The notes below the pieces were generated by a model. That model did not search any database. It was given only the letters and a program-made list of their open reading frames with translations, and was not told the origin of the DNA. Of a stretch of 64,000 nucleotides of DNA, positions 31,742 through 41,206 are shown piece after piece; within the stretch, counting starts at the first letter, position 1, and every line of letters begins with the position of its first letter. Origin of the DNA: an uncultured Gammaproteobacteria bacterium. GTDB lineage: Bacteria; Pseudomonadota; Gammaproteobacteria; HK1. The stretch covers positions 868,001 through 932,000 of the forward strand of contig OY282353.1 in assembly GCA_958295465.1 (NCBI GenBank). Direction: 5' to 3'. Position numbers and translations under genes: made by a program.

Positions 31742-32806
31742 TCAGCGCCGTCCGGCGAGGCGGGGCCGGTAGTAGATCATGAAGTCGGCCGCCAGCAGGA
31801 AGAAGAGCAGCATGCCCTGGAACGTGCGGGTGAGCGCGGCCGGAAGCTTCAGCATGATCTGCGCCGATTCGCCGCCCATGTACAGGAGCGAGAGGAGGAG
31901 TCCGCCGAGCACGATCCCGAAGGGATGCAGGCGGCCGATGAACGCCACGATGATCGCGGCGAACCCGTAGCCCGGCGAGATGGTGGGCGAAAGCTGCCCC
32001 AGCGGCCCCGCCGCCTCCATCATGCCCGCGAGGCCGGCGCAGCCGCCGCCGATGAGGAGCCCGAGCCAGATCGCCCGCGATTCGCGAAAGCCCGCGAAGC
32101 GCGCCGCGGCCGGGGCCGCCCCTCCCACCGTCATGCGGTAGCCGGCGAAGCTCCACTGGATGAACACCCAGGCGGCGGCCACCACCGCGAGCGTGATGAA
32201 GATCGAGGTGTTGACGCGGTAGCCGCCGACCAGGGGATCGAACAGGGCGGACGGTCCGAAGATCGCGGTCTGCGGATAATTGAAGCCGTAGGGGTCGCGC
32301 CACGGTCCGCGCACCAGCCAGCCGAGCAGCAGGATCGCCACGTAGTTCAGCATCAGGGTGACGAGGATCTCGTTGGCGTTGAAGCGCACCCGGAGGAAGG
32401 CGGGCACCGCGGCCCATGCGACGCCGCCGGCCGCGCCGGCCAATGCCATGAGCGGCAGGAGCCAGACGTGGCCGCCTTCGCCGAAGGCCAGGGCGGGGCC
32501 GCACGCGCAGATGGCGCCGATGACGAACATGCCCTCGGCCCCGATGTTCCAGACGTTCGCCCGGAAGCCGACGGCCAGCCCGAGCCCGATCAGGATGAGC
32601 GGCGACGCCTTGAGCAGCCATTCGGAGACGCCGTTGGCCGAGCTCAGCGGCCGGACGAAGAAGATCCGGAGGGTCTCGATCGGATCGAGGTCGAGCAGCG
32701 CGAAGAGGACGCAGCCGACCGCCACCGTGAGCCCCAGCGCCGCCACCGGCGCGAGGACCTGCATGGCGAACGAAGGGGTCGGACGTGGCTCGAAGTGCAG
32801 GCGCAT
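31742..32806 (-). CDS. BMP-type ABC permease 1, operon 1
   Basis: A 354-residue permease of the YufP/NupP type, the partner of the gene at 30820. Landmarks are LILIGLGLAVGFRANVWNIGAEG, RVRFNANEILVTLMLNYVA and SPGYGFAAIIVAFIGRLHPFG. Several hydrophobic helices are evident. It precedes permease 2 by 1 bp. A 284-bp gap with no recognisable gene (32807-33090) separates it from the ATPase upstream. Confidence 0.9.
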   Translation of the reverse strand: MRLHFEPRPTPSFAMQVLAPVAALGLTVAVGCVLFALLDLDPIETLRIFFVRPLSSANGVSEWLLKASPLILIGLGLAVGFRANVWNIGAEGMFVIGAICACGPALAFGEGGHVWLLPLMALAGAAGGVAWAAVPAFLRVRFNANEILVTLMLNYVAILLLGWLVRGPWRDPYGFNYPQTAIFGPSALFDPLVGGYRVNTSIFITLAVVAAAWVFIQWSFAGYRMTVGGAAPAAARFAGFRESRAIWLGLLIGGGCAGLAGMMEAAGPLGQLSPTISPGYGFAAIIVAFIGRLHPFGIVLGGLLLSLLYMGGESAQIMLKLPAALTRTFQGMLLFFLLAADFMIYYRPRLAGRR

Positions 32807-33090
32807 GGGTCCGGCCTATGCCCTCGTGCGCGCCGGGCAGGCGCCCGTATCCGTGCCCGTTGCTCCAGCCCGCATATCACCACACCGGCTCGCATCGCGA
32901 GGAGATCGAGACGCCGCGGTAGCGGGGCGCACGGACCGAAAGACGCTGAAGGCACAGCCGACACCATGTCGAGGCGGTTCGATGGAGCACGGCGGGCCAC
33001 CGCAAACGGACAGGCGCCCGCGGCAGGAGGCTGGTGTGATATGCGGGCCGGCTGCCGCATTCGCATTCGAGCCCATACCCGTACCCGTGC

Positions 33091-34671
33091 TCACGTCGAG
33101 CCCACGCCCGCGTTCGCCGCTTCGCCCGCGTTCATGGCCTGCCCCGCCACCCACCCCATCCCCGCTCCCGGGTCGGCGCCCATGCCGGCCATCAGCAGGC
33201 CGATCTCCTCGACGTTCGTCTCGCCCCGCTCGCGGGACGCCGACAGGCGGCCTTCGTAGATCACCAGGATGCGGTCGCAGATCTCGAACAGCTCGTCCAG
33301 CTCCTCCGAGATCACCAGCACCGCGGCCGATCGGCGGCTCAGGTCGATCAGCGCCTGGCGGATGGCGGCGGCGGCGGCGACGTCGAGGCCCCAGGTCGGC
33401 TGCGAGACCACCAGCACCCGGGGAGACAGGGCGATCTCTCGCCCCACGATGTACTTCTGAAGGTTGCCGCCCGAAAGGGAGCGGGCAGTCGCGGCTGCGC
33501 CCGTGCAGCGCACGTTGAATCGTTCGATCACCTCGCGCGCATAGGCATTCGCCTTGAACCGCCGCAGCATTCCGCGGCGGACCATGCCGAGGCGGTGGGC
33601 GGTGAGGATCGCGTTCTCGCGCAGCGACATGAGCGGGACCACGCCGCGCCCGAGGCGGTCTTCGGGCACGAAGGCCAGGCCCCGGTCGCGCCGGGCGCCG
33701 GCATCGAGATGCGCGGCGGGCTCACCGTCGAGACGGATGGCGTCTTTGTCGGGGACGGTCCGCTCTCCGCTCAGCAGTGCCGCCAGCTCGGTCTGGCCGT
33801 TGCCCGAAACGCCGGCGATGCCGACGATCTCGCCGGGGTGGACGGCGAAGGAGACATCCCTGAGCGGGACGCCGAAAGGGTCCTCGGACGTCACGTTCAA
33901 GCTCCGTACTTCGAGGCGCGGTGCGGGCTCCGGGCGTGCGGGCTCGCGACGGGTCTCGGGGAGCGCGGCACCGGTCATCAGCGCCGCGAGCTCGGCGGAC
34001 GACGCGACTTTCGGATCGGCGCCGCCGGCAACCGCGCCGCGCCGCAGGACCGTCGCGTTGTCGCAGAGCGCGCGGATTTCTTCGAGCTTGTGGCTGATGT
34101 AGAGGAGGCTGCACCCTTCGGCCGCGACCACCCGCAGGGTCTCGAACAGGCGCTTCACGGCCTGGGGCGTGAGCACCGAGGTGGGCTCGTCGAGGATCAG
34201 GAGCCTGGGGTGCTGCAGGAGACAGCGCACGATCTCCACCCGCTGGCGCTCGCCCACGGAGAGGTGGCCGAGGAGGCGGCCGGGGTCGAGCGGCAGACCG
34301 TAGCGTTGCGACAGCTCGCGAACGCGGGCGGAAAGCGCCGGGAGGTCGAAGGGCTCGTCCACCGCCACCGCGATGTTCTCCGCGACGGACACCGACTCGA
34401 ACAGCGAGAAGTGCTGGTACACCATGCCGACACCGAGCTGCCGGGCCGCCGCCGGGCTCGGGATCCGCACCGGCTCGCCGTCCCAGAAGATCTCGCCCCG
34501 GTCCGCCGCCATCGCCCCGTAGATGATCTTCATCAGGGTGCTCTTGCCGGCGCCGTTCTCGCCGAGCACGGCGTGGATCTCCCCCGGCATCACGCGAAGC
34601 GACACGTCGTCGTTCGCCACGACGCCGGGGAAGGTCTTGCTGATGCCGCGAAGCTCGAGTCGTGGGGTCAT
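33091..34671 (-). CDS. BMP-type ABC transporter ATPase (two ABC domains), operon 1
   Basis: A 526-residue ATPase with duplicated nucleotide-binding domains. The first has Walker A GENGAGKST, signature LSVGERQRVEI and Walker B LLILDEPTS. The second has GVSGNGQTE in place of a perfect Walker A, plus signature LSGGNLQKYIVG. This asymmetry is typical of the sugar/nucleoside (MglA/YufO) type. The ATG at 34671 starts MTPRLELRGISKTFPGV; an upstream extension to 34857 is low-complexity and rejected. The C-terminus carries an unusual Gly/Ala/Met-rich tail (MGADPGAGMGWVAGQAMNAG). Confidence 0.9.
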   Translation of the reverse strand: MTPRLELRGISKTFPGVVANDDVSLRVMPGEIHAVLGENGAGKSTLMKIIYGAMAADRGEIFWDGEPVRIPSPAAARQLGVGMVYQHFSLFESVSVAENIAVAVDEPFDLPALSARVRELSQRYGLPLDPGRLLGHLSVGERQRVEIVRCLLQHPRLLILDEPTSVLTPQAVKRLFETLRVVAAEGCSLLYISHKLEEIRALCDNATVLRRGAVAGGADPKVASSAELAALMTGAALPETRREPARPEPAPRLEVRSLNVTSEDPFGVPLRDVSFAVHPGEIVGIAGVSGNGQTELAALLSGERTVPDKDAIRLDGEPAAHLDAGARRDRGLAFVPEDRLGRGVVPLMSLRENAILTAHRLGMVRRGMLRRFKANAYAREVIERFNVRCTGAAATARSLSGGNLQKYIVGREIALSPRVLVVSQPTWGLDVAAAAAIRQALIDLSRRSAAVLVISEELDELFEICDRILVIYEGRLSASRERGETNVEEIGLLMAGMGADPGAGMGWVAGQAMNAGEAANAGVGST

Positions 34672-34946
34672 CGCGCCCCCGGCGCATCCGGCGGCCGCCG
34701 CCGCAAGGAACGCGCCCTGCCCGCGCGGGTCTTTCCCCACCGAAGAAGGGTCCGCGCCGGCAGGCGCTTGCGGGCACGGGCGGCCGTGCGTCCGGGATCC
34801 GTCCTCGGGGGTGTCAAGGGCCGGCCCCTGCGGGCATCGGGAGCCGATGTCCGCCACTGACGTTCACGACGACACCTCCCGGACAATTGCCGCGCGGTAT
34901 TTCGACCGTGTGCAGGAGATACGCGCAGCGACGGCAATGGCGAAGC

Positions 34947-35168
34947 TCAAGCCACTTCCTGCATCGGACGGGTGACCGGTCGTGGCAAGGGCCGCCCGGA
35001 CGCCTTGAACGCCACCAGAACTTCGTCTACCACTTCGCAGAGCTCCTCGTACAATCGTATGGAATCACTGCCATGTATGCCGGTAATGACGTCGGGACAA
35101 CGGCCGACATAGGTATCGTCCTCTTCGCTCCACTCGACCCACTTGTGGTATCCGTCACCTGGTCTCAT
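34947..35168 (-). CDS. hicB: HicB-like antitoxin
   Basis: A 73-residue protein with the partial RNase H-like HicB core (KWVEWSEEDDTYVGRCPDVITGIHG). HicB neutralises HicA and often represses the operon. The start ATG overlaps the stop of the HicA-like frame (ATGA at 35165-35168), the normal hicA-hicB coupling. It lies inside the first purine operon, between binding protein and ATPase, and is the only part of the pair with an intact frame. Confidence 0.7.
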   Translation of the reverse strand: MRPGDGYHKWVEWSEEDDTYVGRCPDVITGIHGSDSIRLYEELCEVVDEVLVAFKASGRPLPRPVTRPMQEVA

Positions 35169-35395
35169 TGCCGAGCTCCCGACGCGCCCTTCATCACTTC
35201 CCCGATCGCACGTTGCACCTGTCGTTCCTGATATGGCCTCGCATCGTCTCCCGCCTTTCCACTCAACGTCACCGCCCTTGGGAACATCGGGTGCTCGAAC
35301 TTCCGGTGAGAGCCCTTGCCGCCACCCTTGATCTCCACGAATCCATGTGACTTCAGTTCCGCAACGAGTTTGCGAATCTTCGGCGGCGTCGGGAT
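35165..35395 (-). pseudogene. hicA: HicA-like mRNA interferase without a start codon
   Basis: The frame encodes the conserved HicA double-stranded RNA-binding fold: PPKIRKLVAELKSHGFVEIKG, then GKGSHRKFEHP with the catalytic His. No ATG, GTG or TTG precedes it. The expected position is ATC (about 35393-35395), and upstream codons are open only to a TGA at about 35436-35438. The toxin gene has either lost its start or been truncated, so it is probably silent. Family assignment is by motif. Confidence 0.65.
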
Positions 35396-35497
35396 ACCCT
35401 GTCCTGATGCTCCTTCAGAGCGGCGTCCGGCTCCACCGGGGGGTCAAGCGCGGCCCGCGCCATTCTCGGGCCGCTCCGACTCGGGGATGAGGCCGGG

Positions 35498-36601
35498 TCA
35501 ACCCGCGAGGTTGCCGACCATGCCCTCGACGAACCAGTTGAAGCCGCGGATGTCGGGGTCGGGCAGCCGGCTGCCTTTCGCGGCGCGGACCTTGCCCTGC
35601 TGGTCCCGGAGCTCGCCCGCATAAGGGTGCAGGGAGCCGTCCCTGATCGCCGCTTCCGCCTTCGCGAGCTGGTCGAGCACGGCCGGCGGGAGCTGGTCGT
35701 TCCAGGGCGCCATCGTGACCACGCCCTCCTTCACGCCCTGCCAGCGCGCCTCGGACTTCCAGACGCCGTCGAGCACGTCCTGCGCCGCGCCCACGTAGAT
35801 GCTGCTCCAGTCGAGCATGAAGGAGGTGAGGTTCTTCGTCGGCCCGAAACCGCGCATGTCGCTCGCGTAGCCGATCGACCACGCGCCCTTCTGCTCCGCC
35901 ACCTGCACGCCGGTGGCGGTGTCGGTCATGGAGCAGATGACGTCGCAGCCCTGGGAGACCAGGGTGGCGGTAGCTTCCTTCTCCTTCGCGGGGTCGTACC
36001 AGGAATTCAGGAAGATCACGTGGCAGGTGATCGAGGGATCCACGCTCTGCGCGCCGAGCAGCATGGCGTTGCCCGGCCCCACGATGTCGGGGATGGGAAA
36101 GCCGCCGATGAAGCCGAGCTTCTTCGATTGGGTCACGTGCCCCGCCGCGATCCCGGCGAGATACGTCCCTTCGTAGTACTTGGCCTCGAAGGTGCCCAGG
36201 TTGTCGAGGTGCTTGAGGCCGGAACAGTGCTCGAAGGCCACGTCGGGGAAGCGGGGCGCCACCTTCAGCATCGGCGTGCCGTGCGAGAAGCTGGTCCCGA
36301 AGATGAGCCGGTTGCCGGTGCTCGCCAGCTCGGCGAACACCCGTTCGGCGGATTGCGGGTCGTAGACGTTGTCGAGCGCGGTCACGTCGACCCGGTCGCC
36401 GAACGCGGCGGCGATGGCCTCGGCGCCGAGGCTGTGCTGCCTGGTCCAGCCGATCTCCGCGATCGGCGAGACGTAGACGACGCCGACCTTGAGGGCCTCG
36501 TCGGCCGCCGCGAGCCGGGGGAACGTGACCGGGGCGGCGGCGAGCGCCCCGGCCGCGGCCGAACGCTTCAGGACGTCCCGGCGTGTGTATCGCTTCGTCA
36601 T
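35498..36601 (-). CDS. BMP-family (purine nucleoside) ABC substrate-binding protein, operon 1
   Basis: A 367-residue periplasmic protein of the BMP/Med/PnrA family. A twin-arginine-type signal (KRYTRRDVLKRSAAAGALAAAP) is followed by KVGVVYVSPIAEIGWTRQHSLG, the family's first strand and loop. LIFGTSFSHGTPMLKVA and GFIGGFPIPDIV are further landmarks. Members bind nucleosides or purine-like ligands. It is the first gene of operon 1, and the hicAB pair lies between it and the ATPase. Confidence 0.9.
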   Translation of the reverse strand: MTKRYTRRDVLKRSAAAGALAAAPVTFPRLAAADEALKVGVVYVSPIAEIGWTRQHSLGAEAIAAAFGDRVDVTALDNVYDPQSAERVFAELASTGNRLIFGTSFSHGTPMLKVAPRFPDVAFEHCSGLKHLDNLGTFEAKYYEGTYLAGIAAGHVTQSKKLGFIGGFPIPDIVGPGNAMLLGAQSVDPSITCHVIFLNSWYDPAKEKEATATLVSQGCDVICSMTDTATGVQVAEQKGAWSIGYASDMRGFGPTKNLTSFMLDWSSIYVGAAQDVLDGVWKSEARWQGVKEGVVTMAPWNDQLPPAVLDQLAKAEAAIRDGSLHPYAGELRDQQGKVRAAKGSRLPDPDIRGFNWFVEGMVGNLAG

Positions 36602-36866
36602 GGTCCCTTCCTCCTGTCAAGCCATGTTCCGGGCGCGGGGGAGCGCCGGATGGGGATGATTTCCACTGCCGACTCGCATCGGGCGGGGCCGAAGCACGGA
36701 CAGGCGCGCGTCCGTCTGCCCGGGCGACTGCCGTATGGTGCAGCCTCGGATTATGCTCGCCTGTAACGCTCTTGTCCCTGCCGGATCACCTCACCCGGGC
36801 CGTCTTCCGGCACGGCGGATCCCGCCTCCGGGGTGAGGCAGGCCGCCGCACCCGCATGAACGGACG

Positions 36867-37115
36867 ATGATGGTATTCCCAATGATTGATCGAAAGAATC
36901 CGATGCGATCCGTCGATCTGTTCGCTCGGTATCCGCTCGACTTCGATGCCCTCTGGAGCCGGGCTGACGTCATCGACCTGAACGGTATCGGGGTTCGCGT
37001 TGCGTCGATCGACGATCTGATTGCCATGAAGCGTGACGCGGGCCGCCCCCTGGATCTGGACGACGTGAGCCACCTGGAGCGTATTCGCGCCAAGCGGCTG
37101 AAACCTTCACGATGA
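36867..37115 (+). CDS. C-terminal fragment of an AbiEii-type nucleotidyltransferase
   Basis: 82 residues, beginning MMVFPMIDRKNPMRSVDLF and containing RVASIDDLIAMKRDAGRPLDLDDV, the usual C-terminal half of AbiEii/AbiGii-like nucleotidyltransferases. The N-terminal half with the GS and DxD catalytic motifs is missing, so it should be inactive. Its stop overlaps the start of the next ORF (ATGA), as in the two-gene pairs of this family. Confidence 0.6.
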   Translation: MMVFPMIDRKNPMRSVDLFARYPLDFDALWSRADVIDLNGIGVRVASIDDLIAMKRDAGRPLDLDDVSHLERIRAKRLKPSR

Positions 37116-37378
37116 ACGACCATCGAAGCAAGGTCGATCCGTGGTGGTACGGGACCTGGGAAGGCAACCGGGAGGCCCGGCTCGACGCTGCCCTCGCCGC
37201 TACGCCGGCACAGCGGCTCGCGTGGCTCGAAGACGCGCTGTACTTCGCATTCCAGGCCACCCGCCGGTTCCGACCGCCCGTGGCGTCGGTCGAGAGACAG
37301 AATCCCGCCGTGGTAGCGCGAGGCTCCGTCGCAACGGCCGGTCGTCATGCGCGCGCGGCGCAGGGCAAGAACGGCTGA
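37112..37378 (+). CDS. Small partner protein of the nucleotidyltransferase fragment
   Basis: 88 residues. The first half (DPWWYGTWEGNREARLDAAL...TPAQRLAWLEDAL) matches small proteins that accompany AbiEii-like nucleotidyltransferases. The second half has no such look and coincides with sequence resembling the region upstream of the oxygenase gene at 43939, so the C-terminus is probably a product of rearrangement. Function unknown. Confidence 0.5.
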   Translation: MNDHRSKVDPWWYGTWEGNREARLDAALAATPAQRLAWLEDALYFAFQATRRFRPPVASVERQNPAVVARGSVATAGRHARAAQGKNG

Positions 37379-37388
37379 AGGCAGGGAA

Positions 37389-37571
37389 ATGAGCCAGGCC
37401 GACCCCATCCTGGTGGACGATTGGCACGCCGTCGCCGAGCTCGACCTCCTGCGCTCGCGCGGCTCTTTCACAACGTCGCTTCTCGACTGCGACCCCTGCA
37501 CCGTGTGCGCACCCGGCATCGGGACGGCGACCTCCTCTTCGGCCGAAAGCCCTCAACGTTCTTCACGATAG
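37389..37571 (+). pseudogene. Truncated copy of the Rieske-less oxygenase gene
   Basis: The first 35 or so codons (ILVDDWHAVAELDLLRSRGSF) match the start of the intact gene at 43939 (ILVDDWHAVAELDFLRSRGAF) in protein and DNA, then homology is lost. The catalytic domain is absent. Both copies have the same orientation and flank the second purine operon. Confidence 0.75.
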
Positions 37572-38494
37572 TATGGAATACCCAGAGCCGCCGGCCGGTC
37601 CGTGCGCCTGCCCTTGAGTGTAATCCAGACCGGGACAAGCATGATGACCAGGGTCGCAACATAGGGCAACGAGGACAGAAACGCCGAGGGGACGTCCCAT
37701 CCCCAAAGCTGGGCGGTAAATCCGAAGGCGGTGATCAGACCGAAGAAGAATGCGCTGACTGCTACCCGAATGGGCCGGTAAGCGGCAAAAATGACCAAGG
37801 CTATGGCGATCCAGCCCCTGCCTGCCGTAATGCCCTCCGACCAGGACGGAACGAACACGAGGGTCAGATAAGCTCCCGCCAGGGCGGCCATGGCGCAGCC
37901 GAACATGACGCAGCCGATACGCAACGGAACGACGGCGACACCGGCCGCATCGGCGGCTCCCGGATTCTCTCCGGTTGCCATGATGCTCAGCCCGAGTTTC
38001 GTACGGAACAGGACGTAGTTCAGGATGAACGGCAGAACGAAGAAGGAAAGATAGATGGGTACCTGGTGGTTGAAGAAGGCTTCCCCCAGGAAAGGAATGT
38101 CTCCAAGCCGGGGGATCGCCAGTTTTTCAAAGGACGCCGCCGCCGGCCTTCCGGCATAAGAGGCGCCCAGCCAGGCGGACAATCCCAAGCCGAGGAAGGC
38201 GAAGGCAAGCCCGCTGATCACCTGGTTGACGCGGAATATCACCGTTGCAAGGGCAAAGAACAACCCCATGACGAGACCGGCCGCGAGAGCCGCGAGAGAT
38301 CCTGCCGCAAGACTTTCCGTTGCTTCCACCGATGCGATCGCGGAGATCCCGCCGATCGCCATGAAACCTTCGATGCCGAGATTGAAAACGCCGGCCCGCT
38401 GCGAGATGGTTTCCCCCAAACCCGCCAAGGCGAGCACCCCGCCGGCAAGGAAGGCGGATGACACGAGACCTGCAATAACGTCCATCAATTCCAC
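37553..38494 (-). CDS. BMP-type ABC permease 2, operon 2
   Basis: A 313-residue membrane protein paralogous to that at 30820, with SQRAGVFNLGIEGFMAIGGI, NPGAADAAGVAVVPLRIGCVMFG and TAGRGWIAIALVIFAAYRPI. It is the last gene of the second purine operon and overlaps permease 1 by 10 bp. Its end overlaps the oxygenase fragment on the other strand. Codon use is visibly less GC-rich than in operon 1. Confidence 0.9.
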   Translation of the reverse strand: MELMDVIAGLVSSAFLAGGVLALAGLGETISQRAGVFNLGIEGFMAIGGISAIASVEATESLAAGSLAALAAGLVMGLFFALATVIFRVNQVISGLAFAFLGLGLSAWLGASYAGRPAAASFEKLAIPRLGDIPFLGEAFFNHQVPIYLSFFVLPFILNYVLFRTKLGLSIMATGENPGAADAAGVAVVPLRIGCVMFGCAMAALAGAYLTLVFVPSWSEGITAGRGWIAIALVIFAAYRPIRVAVSAFFFGLITAFGFTAQLWGWDVPSAFLSSLPYVATLVIMLVPVWITLKGRRTDRPAALGIPYYREER

Positions 38495-39564
38495 GTGCTT
38501 GCCTGTCCGCCCGGCGCCGGGCGCATCCGGGTCAACCTGTACCCCGAGGCGACCTGTGCGACTCCCACCAGAAGCAGAAGCCAGCCGGTCAACGCTACCA
38601 CCGCATTCAACGAAAGCCCTTGAGTTTCAAATATGATACCCGCGTTCAGCAATATCCCCGTCAGAACCGCCGCCACGATGACGCCGATATGCGAGCCGGC
38701 GGCCAGCGCCGCGATCACGATGCCCAGGTAACCGAACTGACTCGAAATACCGACCTGCAGCCGGGTCACCGTTCCACTGATTTCGATCATTCCGGCAATG
38801 CCCGCAACGGCCCCCGACAACAGCATGACCGTCATGAGCCGGCGTCCGGTCGGGATGCCTGCGTACCTTGCCGAATCCGGATTCGAACCGGCATAGGACG
38901 CTTCGTAGCCCCAGACGGTTTTTGTCAACAGAATCCAGCTCAGCACGATGACGACGAGTGCAACGAAAATACCGATGTTCAGGAAACCGAACCACTCCGG
39001 CAGCGCATGTCGAATCTCCAGGGATGATGCAGTGATGATCTCGTTCGGGTCACGCCAAGGTCCCGCGGCGAAGTATCCCACCCACAGGATTGCAATGAAA
39101 TTCATGAACAAGGTGGTGATAATCTCATCCACGTTGGCCTTGACCTTCGCATAAGCCGGCAGTGCGATCCAGATCGCTCCCATGACGCCGCCCGCCAGGA
39201 ACATGGCCATCAGCATCACCACGCTCGGGCCGCTGAAATGGATGCCGACACCCGCCGCGGCCCAGGCTCCCATATAGAACTGACCTTCTCCGCCGATGTT
39301 CCAGAGACGGGCGCGCATGGCGATCATGGCCGCCAGGCCGGTCAGCAGCAGGGGCGTAACCAGTGCACCCAGATCCTGCAGACCGAAAGAGGAACCCAAG
39401 GTATAGGCCAGCGCTTCCACACCCATGCTCACCGGCTGGAAGCCGAGCCCCCCCAACGTGATCCCGGCCACGATCAAGCCGAAGAAGACGGCGACCATCC
39501 GAAAGACCAGCCCGCGCATCCTTGAGGTGGACTTGAGTTTCTCTATCCGCCAGCTACCAGGCAT
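38485..39564 (-). CDS. BMP-type ABC permease 1, operon 2
   Basis: A 359-residue permease of the YufP type: MIAMRARLWNIGGEGQFYMGAW, KVKANVDEIITTLFMNFIAIL and the late QFGYLGIVIAALAAGSHIG. It overlaps permease 2 by 10 bp and lies 1 bp after the ATPase stop, a compact operon. It pairs with the gene at 37553 to form the channel. Confidence 0.9.
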   Translation of the reverse strand: MPGSWRIEKLKSTSRMRGLVFRMVAVFFGLIVAGITLGGLGFQPVSMGVEALAYTLGSSFGLQDLGALVTPLLLTGLAAMIAMRARLWNIGGEGQFYMGAWAAAGVGIHFSGPSVVMLMAMFLAGGVMGAIWIALPAYAKVKANVDEIITTLFMNFIAILWVGYFAAGPWRDPNEIITASSLEIRHALPEWFGFLNIGIFVALVVIVLSWILLTKTVWGYEASYAGSNPDSARYAGIPTGRRLMTVMLLSGAVAGIAGMIEISGTVTRLQVGISSQFGYLGIVIAALAAGSHIGVIVAAVLTGILLNAGIIFETQGLSLNAVVALTGWLLLLVGVAQVASGYRLTRMRPAPGGQASTWN

Positions 39565-39565
39565 G

Positions 39566-41101
39566 TCAGAGCCCTGCTTCGAGCTTCCGCCCCCCCATCA
39601 TCATGCCGATCCGTTCAAGGCTCGCGTCCGCGATGTCCAGTACTCCAACGATTCGGCCTTGGCTCAGGACCGCGATCCGGTCTGACATTTCCAGCAGCTC
39701 GTCCAACTCTTCGGAGACCAGAATGACGGCGGCGCCCGCATCACGGCGACCCATGATCATCTTGCGCAGACGTTCGACCGCACCGACGTCGAGACCTCGC
39801 ATGGGATAGGCCGCAATCAGGAGCCGATCCGAGATCGCGCATTCCCGCCTGGCGATCAGCCGCTGCTGGTTTCCTCCGGACAAGTTGCGAAGCGGCGTAT
39901 GAACGTCAGGTGTGCTGACGTCTGCTTCCTTCACGATTTTCTCGGCAAATTCGACAGCCTGATCGTGGCGGTACCAGATTCCCGCGGAGATGGGCTCTTG
40001 CCTGTATACGCGCAGCACCGAGTTGGTCGAAACCGGCAAGTCACCGGCGAACCCGCTCTTCAGTCGGTCTTCCGGGATATGACCCACCCCCGACTCGGCC
40101 ACGGCCCCCGCGGTCAATCCGGTGATGTCCCGTCCACCAAGAGAGATCGTTCCGCTGGTGACGCCGTGGACACCGGCAATCACTTCCGTCAGAACACGCT
40201 GGCCGTTGCCCGCTACCCCCGCGATACCAAGGATCTCATAAGAGGCGACGGAGAGATTGACGTCACTGAGCGCCTTCGCCCCGCTGGCGTGTGCCGCGTT
40301 CACGTCATCCAGGCGCAGGACCTCGTATTTGTCTTCGGCCGGTGCGTCGTACCTCGGCATGCGGTCGAAGATCACATCTCGGCCGACCATGAGGTTGGCG
40401 AGCTTGCGAGCGTCCATTGCATTGGAATCACGGGTTGCGACGACCTTGCCTCGCCGCAGGACCGTCACACGATCCGAAATGTTCAAAACCTCTTCGAGCT
40501 TGTGGCTGATGAAGATGACGGTGCGGCCCGATTCCTTCAGCCTGCGCAACACACGGAACAGATTGTCGACTTCGTAGGGAGTCAATACGGCAGTCGGCTC
40601 GTCCACTATCAGGACCTGCGACCCGCGCGCCAGAACTCGAACGATCTCGACACGTTGCTGAGCGCCCGCGGACAGCTCGCCGACGCAGGCATCCGGTTTC
40701 ATGTCCAGTCCGAATTTTCCGGACAGCTCCAGCGCGCTCCTGTTCATCTGATCATGAGAGATCCGGCGGGGCGTTCGTTCCCAGCCAAGGTGGAGGTTTT
40801 GTGCGACCGTAAAAGCCTTCACCAGCTTGAAATGCTGGTGCACCATGCCGATTCCGGCGACGATTGCATCGGCCGCACTCGCGAATGTCACGGATTTTCC
40901 GTGAACCAGTATCTCACCGGAATCCTGCCGATAGACTCCCGTCAATATGTTCATCAGCGTCGATTTTCCAGCACCGTTCTCACCGAGCAGTGCGTGGATC
41001 TCTCCCTTGCGGAATTCGATGCTGACGTCATCGTTGGCCAGTACGCCGGGAAACGTCTTGGTGACGCGGCGCATTTCGACGGCAGGCTCTGCGGAAGTCA
41101 C
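39566..41101 (-). CDS. BMP-type ABC transporter ATPase, operon 2
   Basis: A 511-residue double ATPase. The first domain has Walker A GENGAGKST, signature LSAGAQQRVEI and LIVDEPTAVL. The second has GVAGNGQR and signature LSGGNQQRLIARRE, the usual degenerate second site. The GTG at 41101 (opening TSAEPAVEMRRVTKTFPGV) has GGAAGAGG just upstream; the longer frame to 41185 is less likely. It energises the two permeases that follow. Confidence 0.9.
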   Translation of the reverse strand: MTSAEPAVEMRRVTKTFPGVLANDDVSIEFRKGEIHALLGENGAGKSTLMNILTGVYRQDSGEILVHGKSVTFASAADAIVAGIGMVHQHFKLVKAFTVAQNLHLGWERTPRRISHDQMNRSALELSGKFGLDMKPDACVGELSAGAQQRVEIVRVLARGSQVLIVDEPTAVLTPYEVDNLFRVLRRLKESGRTVIFISHKLEEVLNISDRVTVLRRGKVVATRDSNAMDARKLANLMVGRDVIFDRMPRYDAPAEDKYEVLRLDDVNAAHASGAKALSDVNLSVASYEILGIAGVAGNGQRVLTEVIAGVHGVTSGTISLGGRDITGLTAGAVAESGVGHIPEDRLKSGFAGDLPVSTNSVLRVYRQEPISAGIWYRHDQAVEFAEKIVKEADVSTPDVHTPLRNLSGGNQQRLIARRECAISDRLLIAAYPMRGLDVGAVERLRKMIMGRRDAGAAVILVSEELDELLEMSDRIAVLSQGRIVGVLDIADASLERIGMMMGGRKLEAGL

Positions 41102-41206
41102 AACCTCTTCCTCTCCGGGATCCGGGCAGCAAAAACCCGCACGAAGCGAGGCCGCTCCGTGCGGGGATGTCCCGGCCCCTGCCACTGCACGGGTCGGCGG
41201 GCAGGT

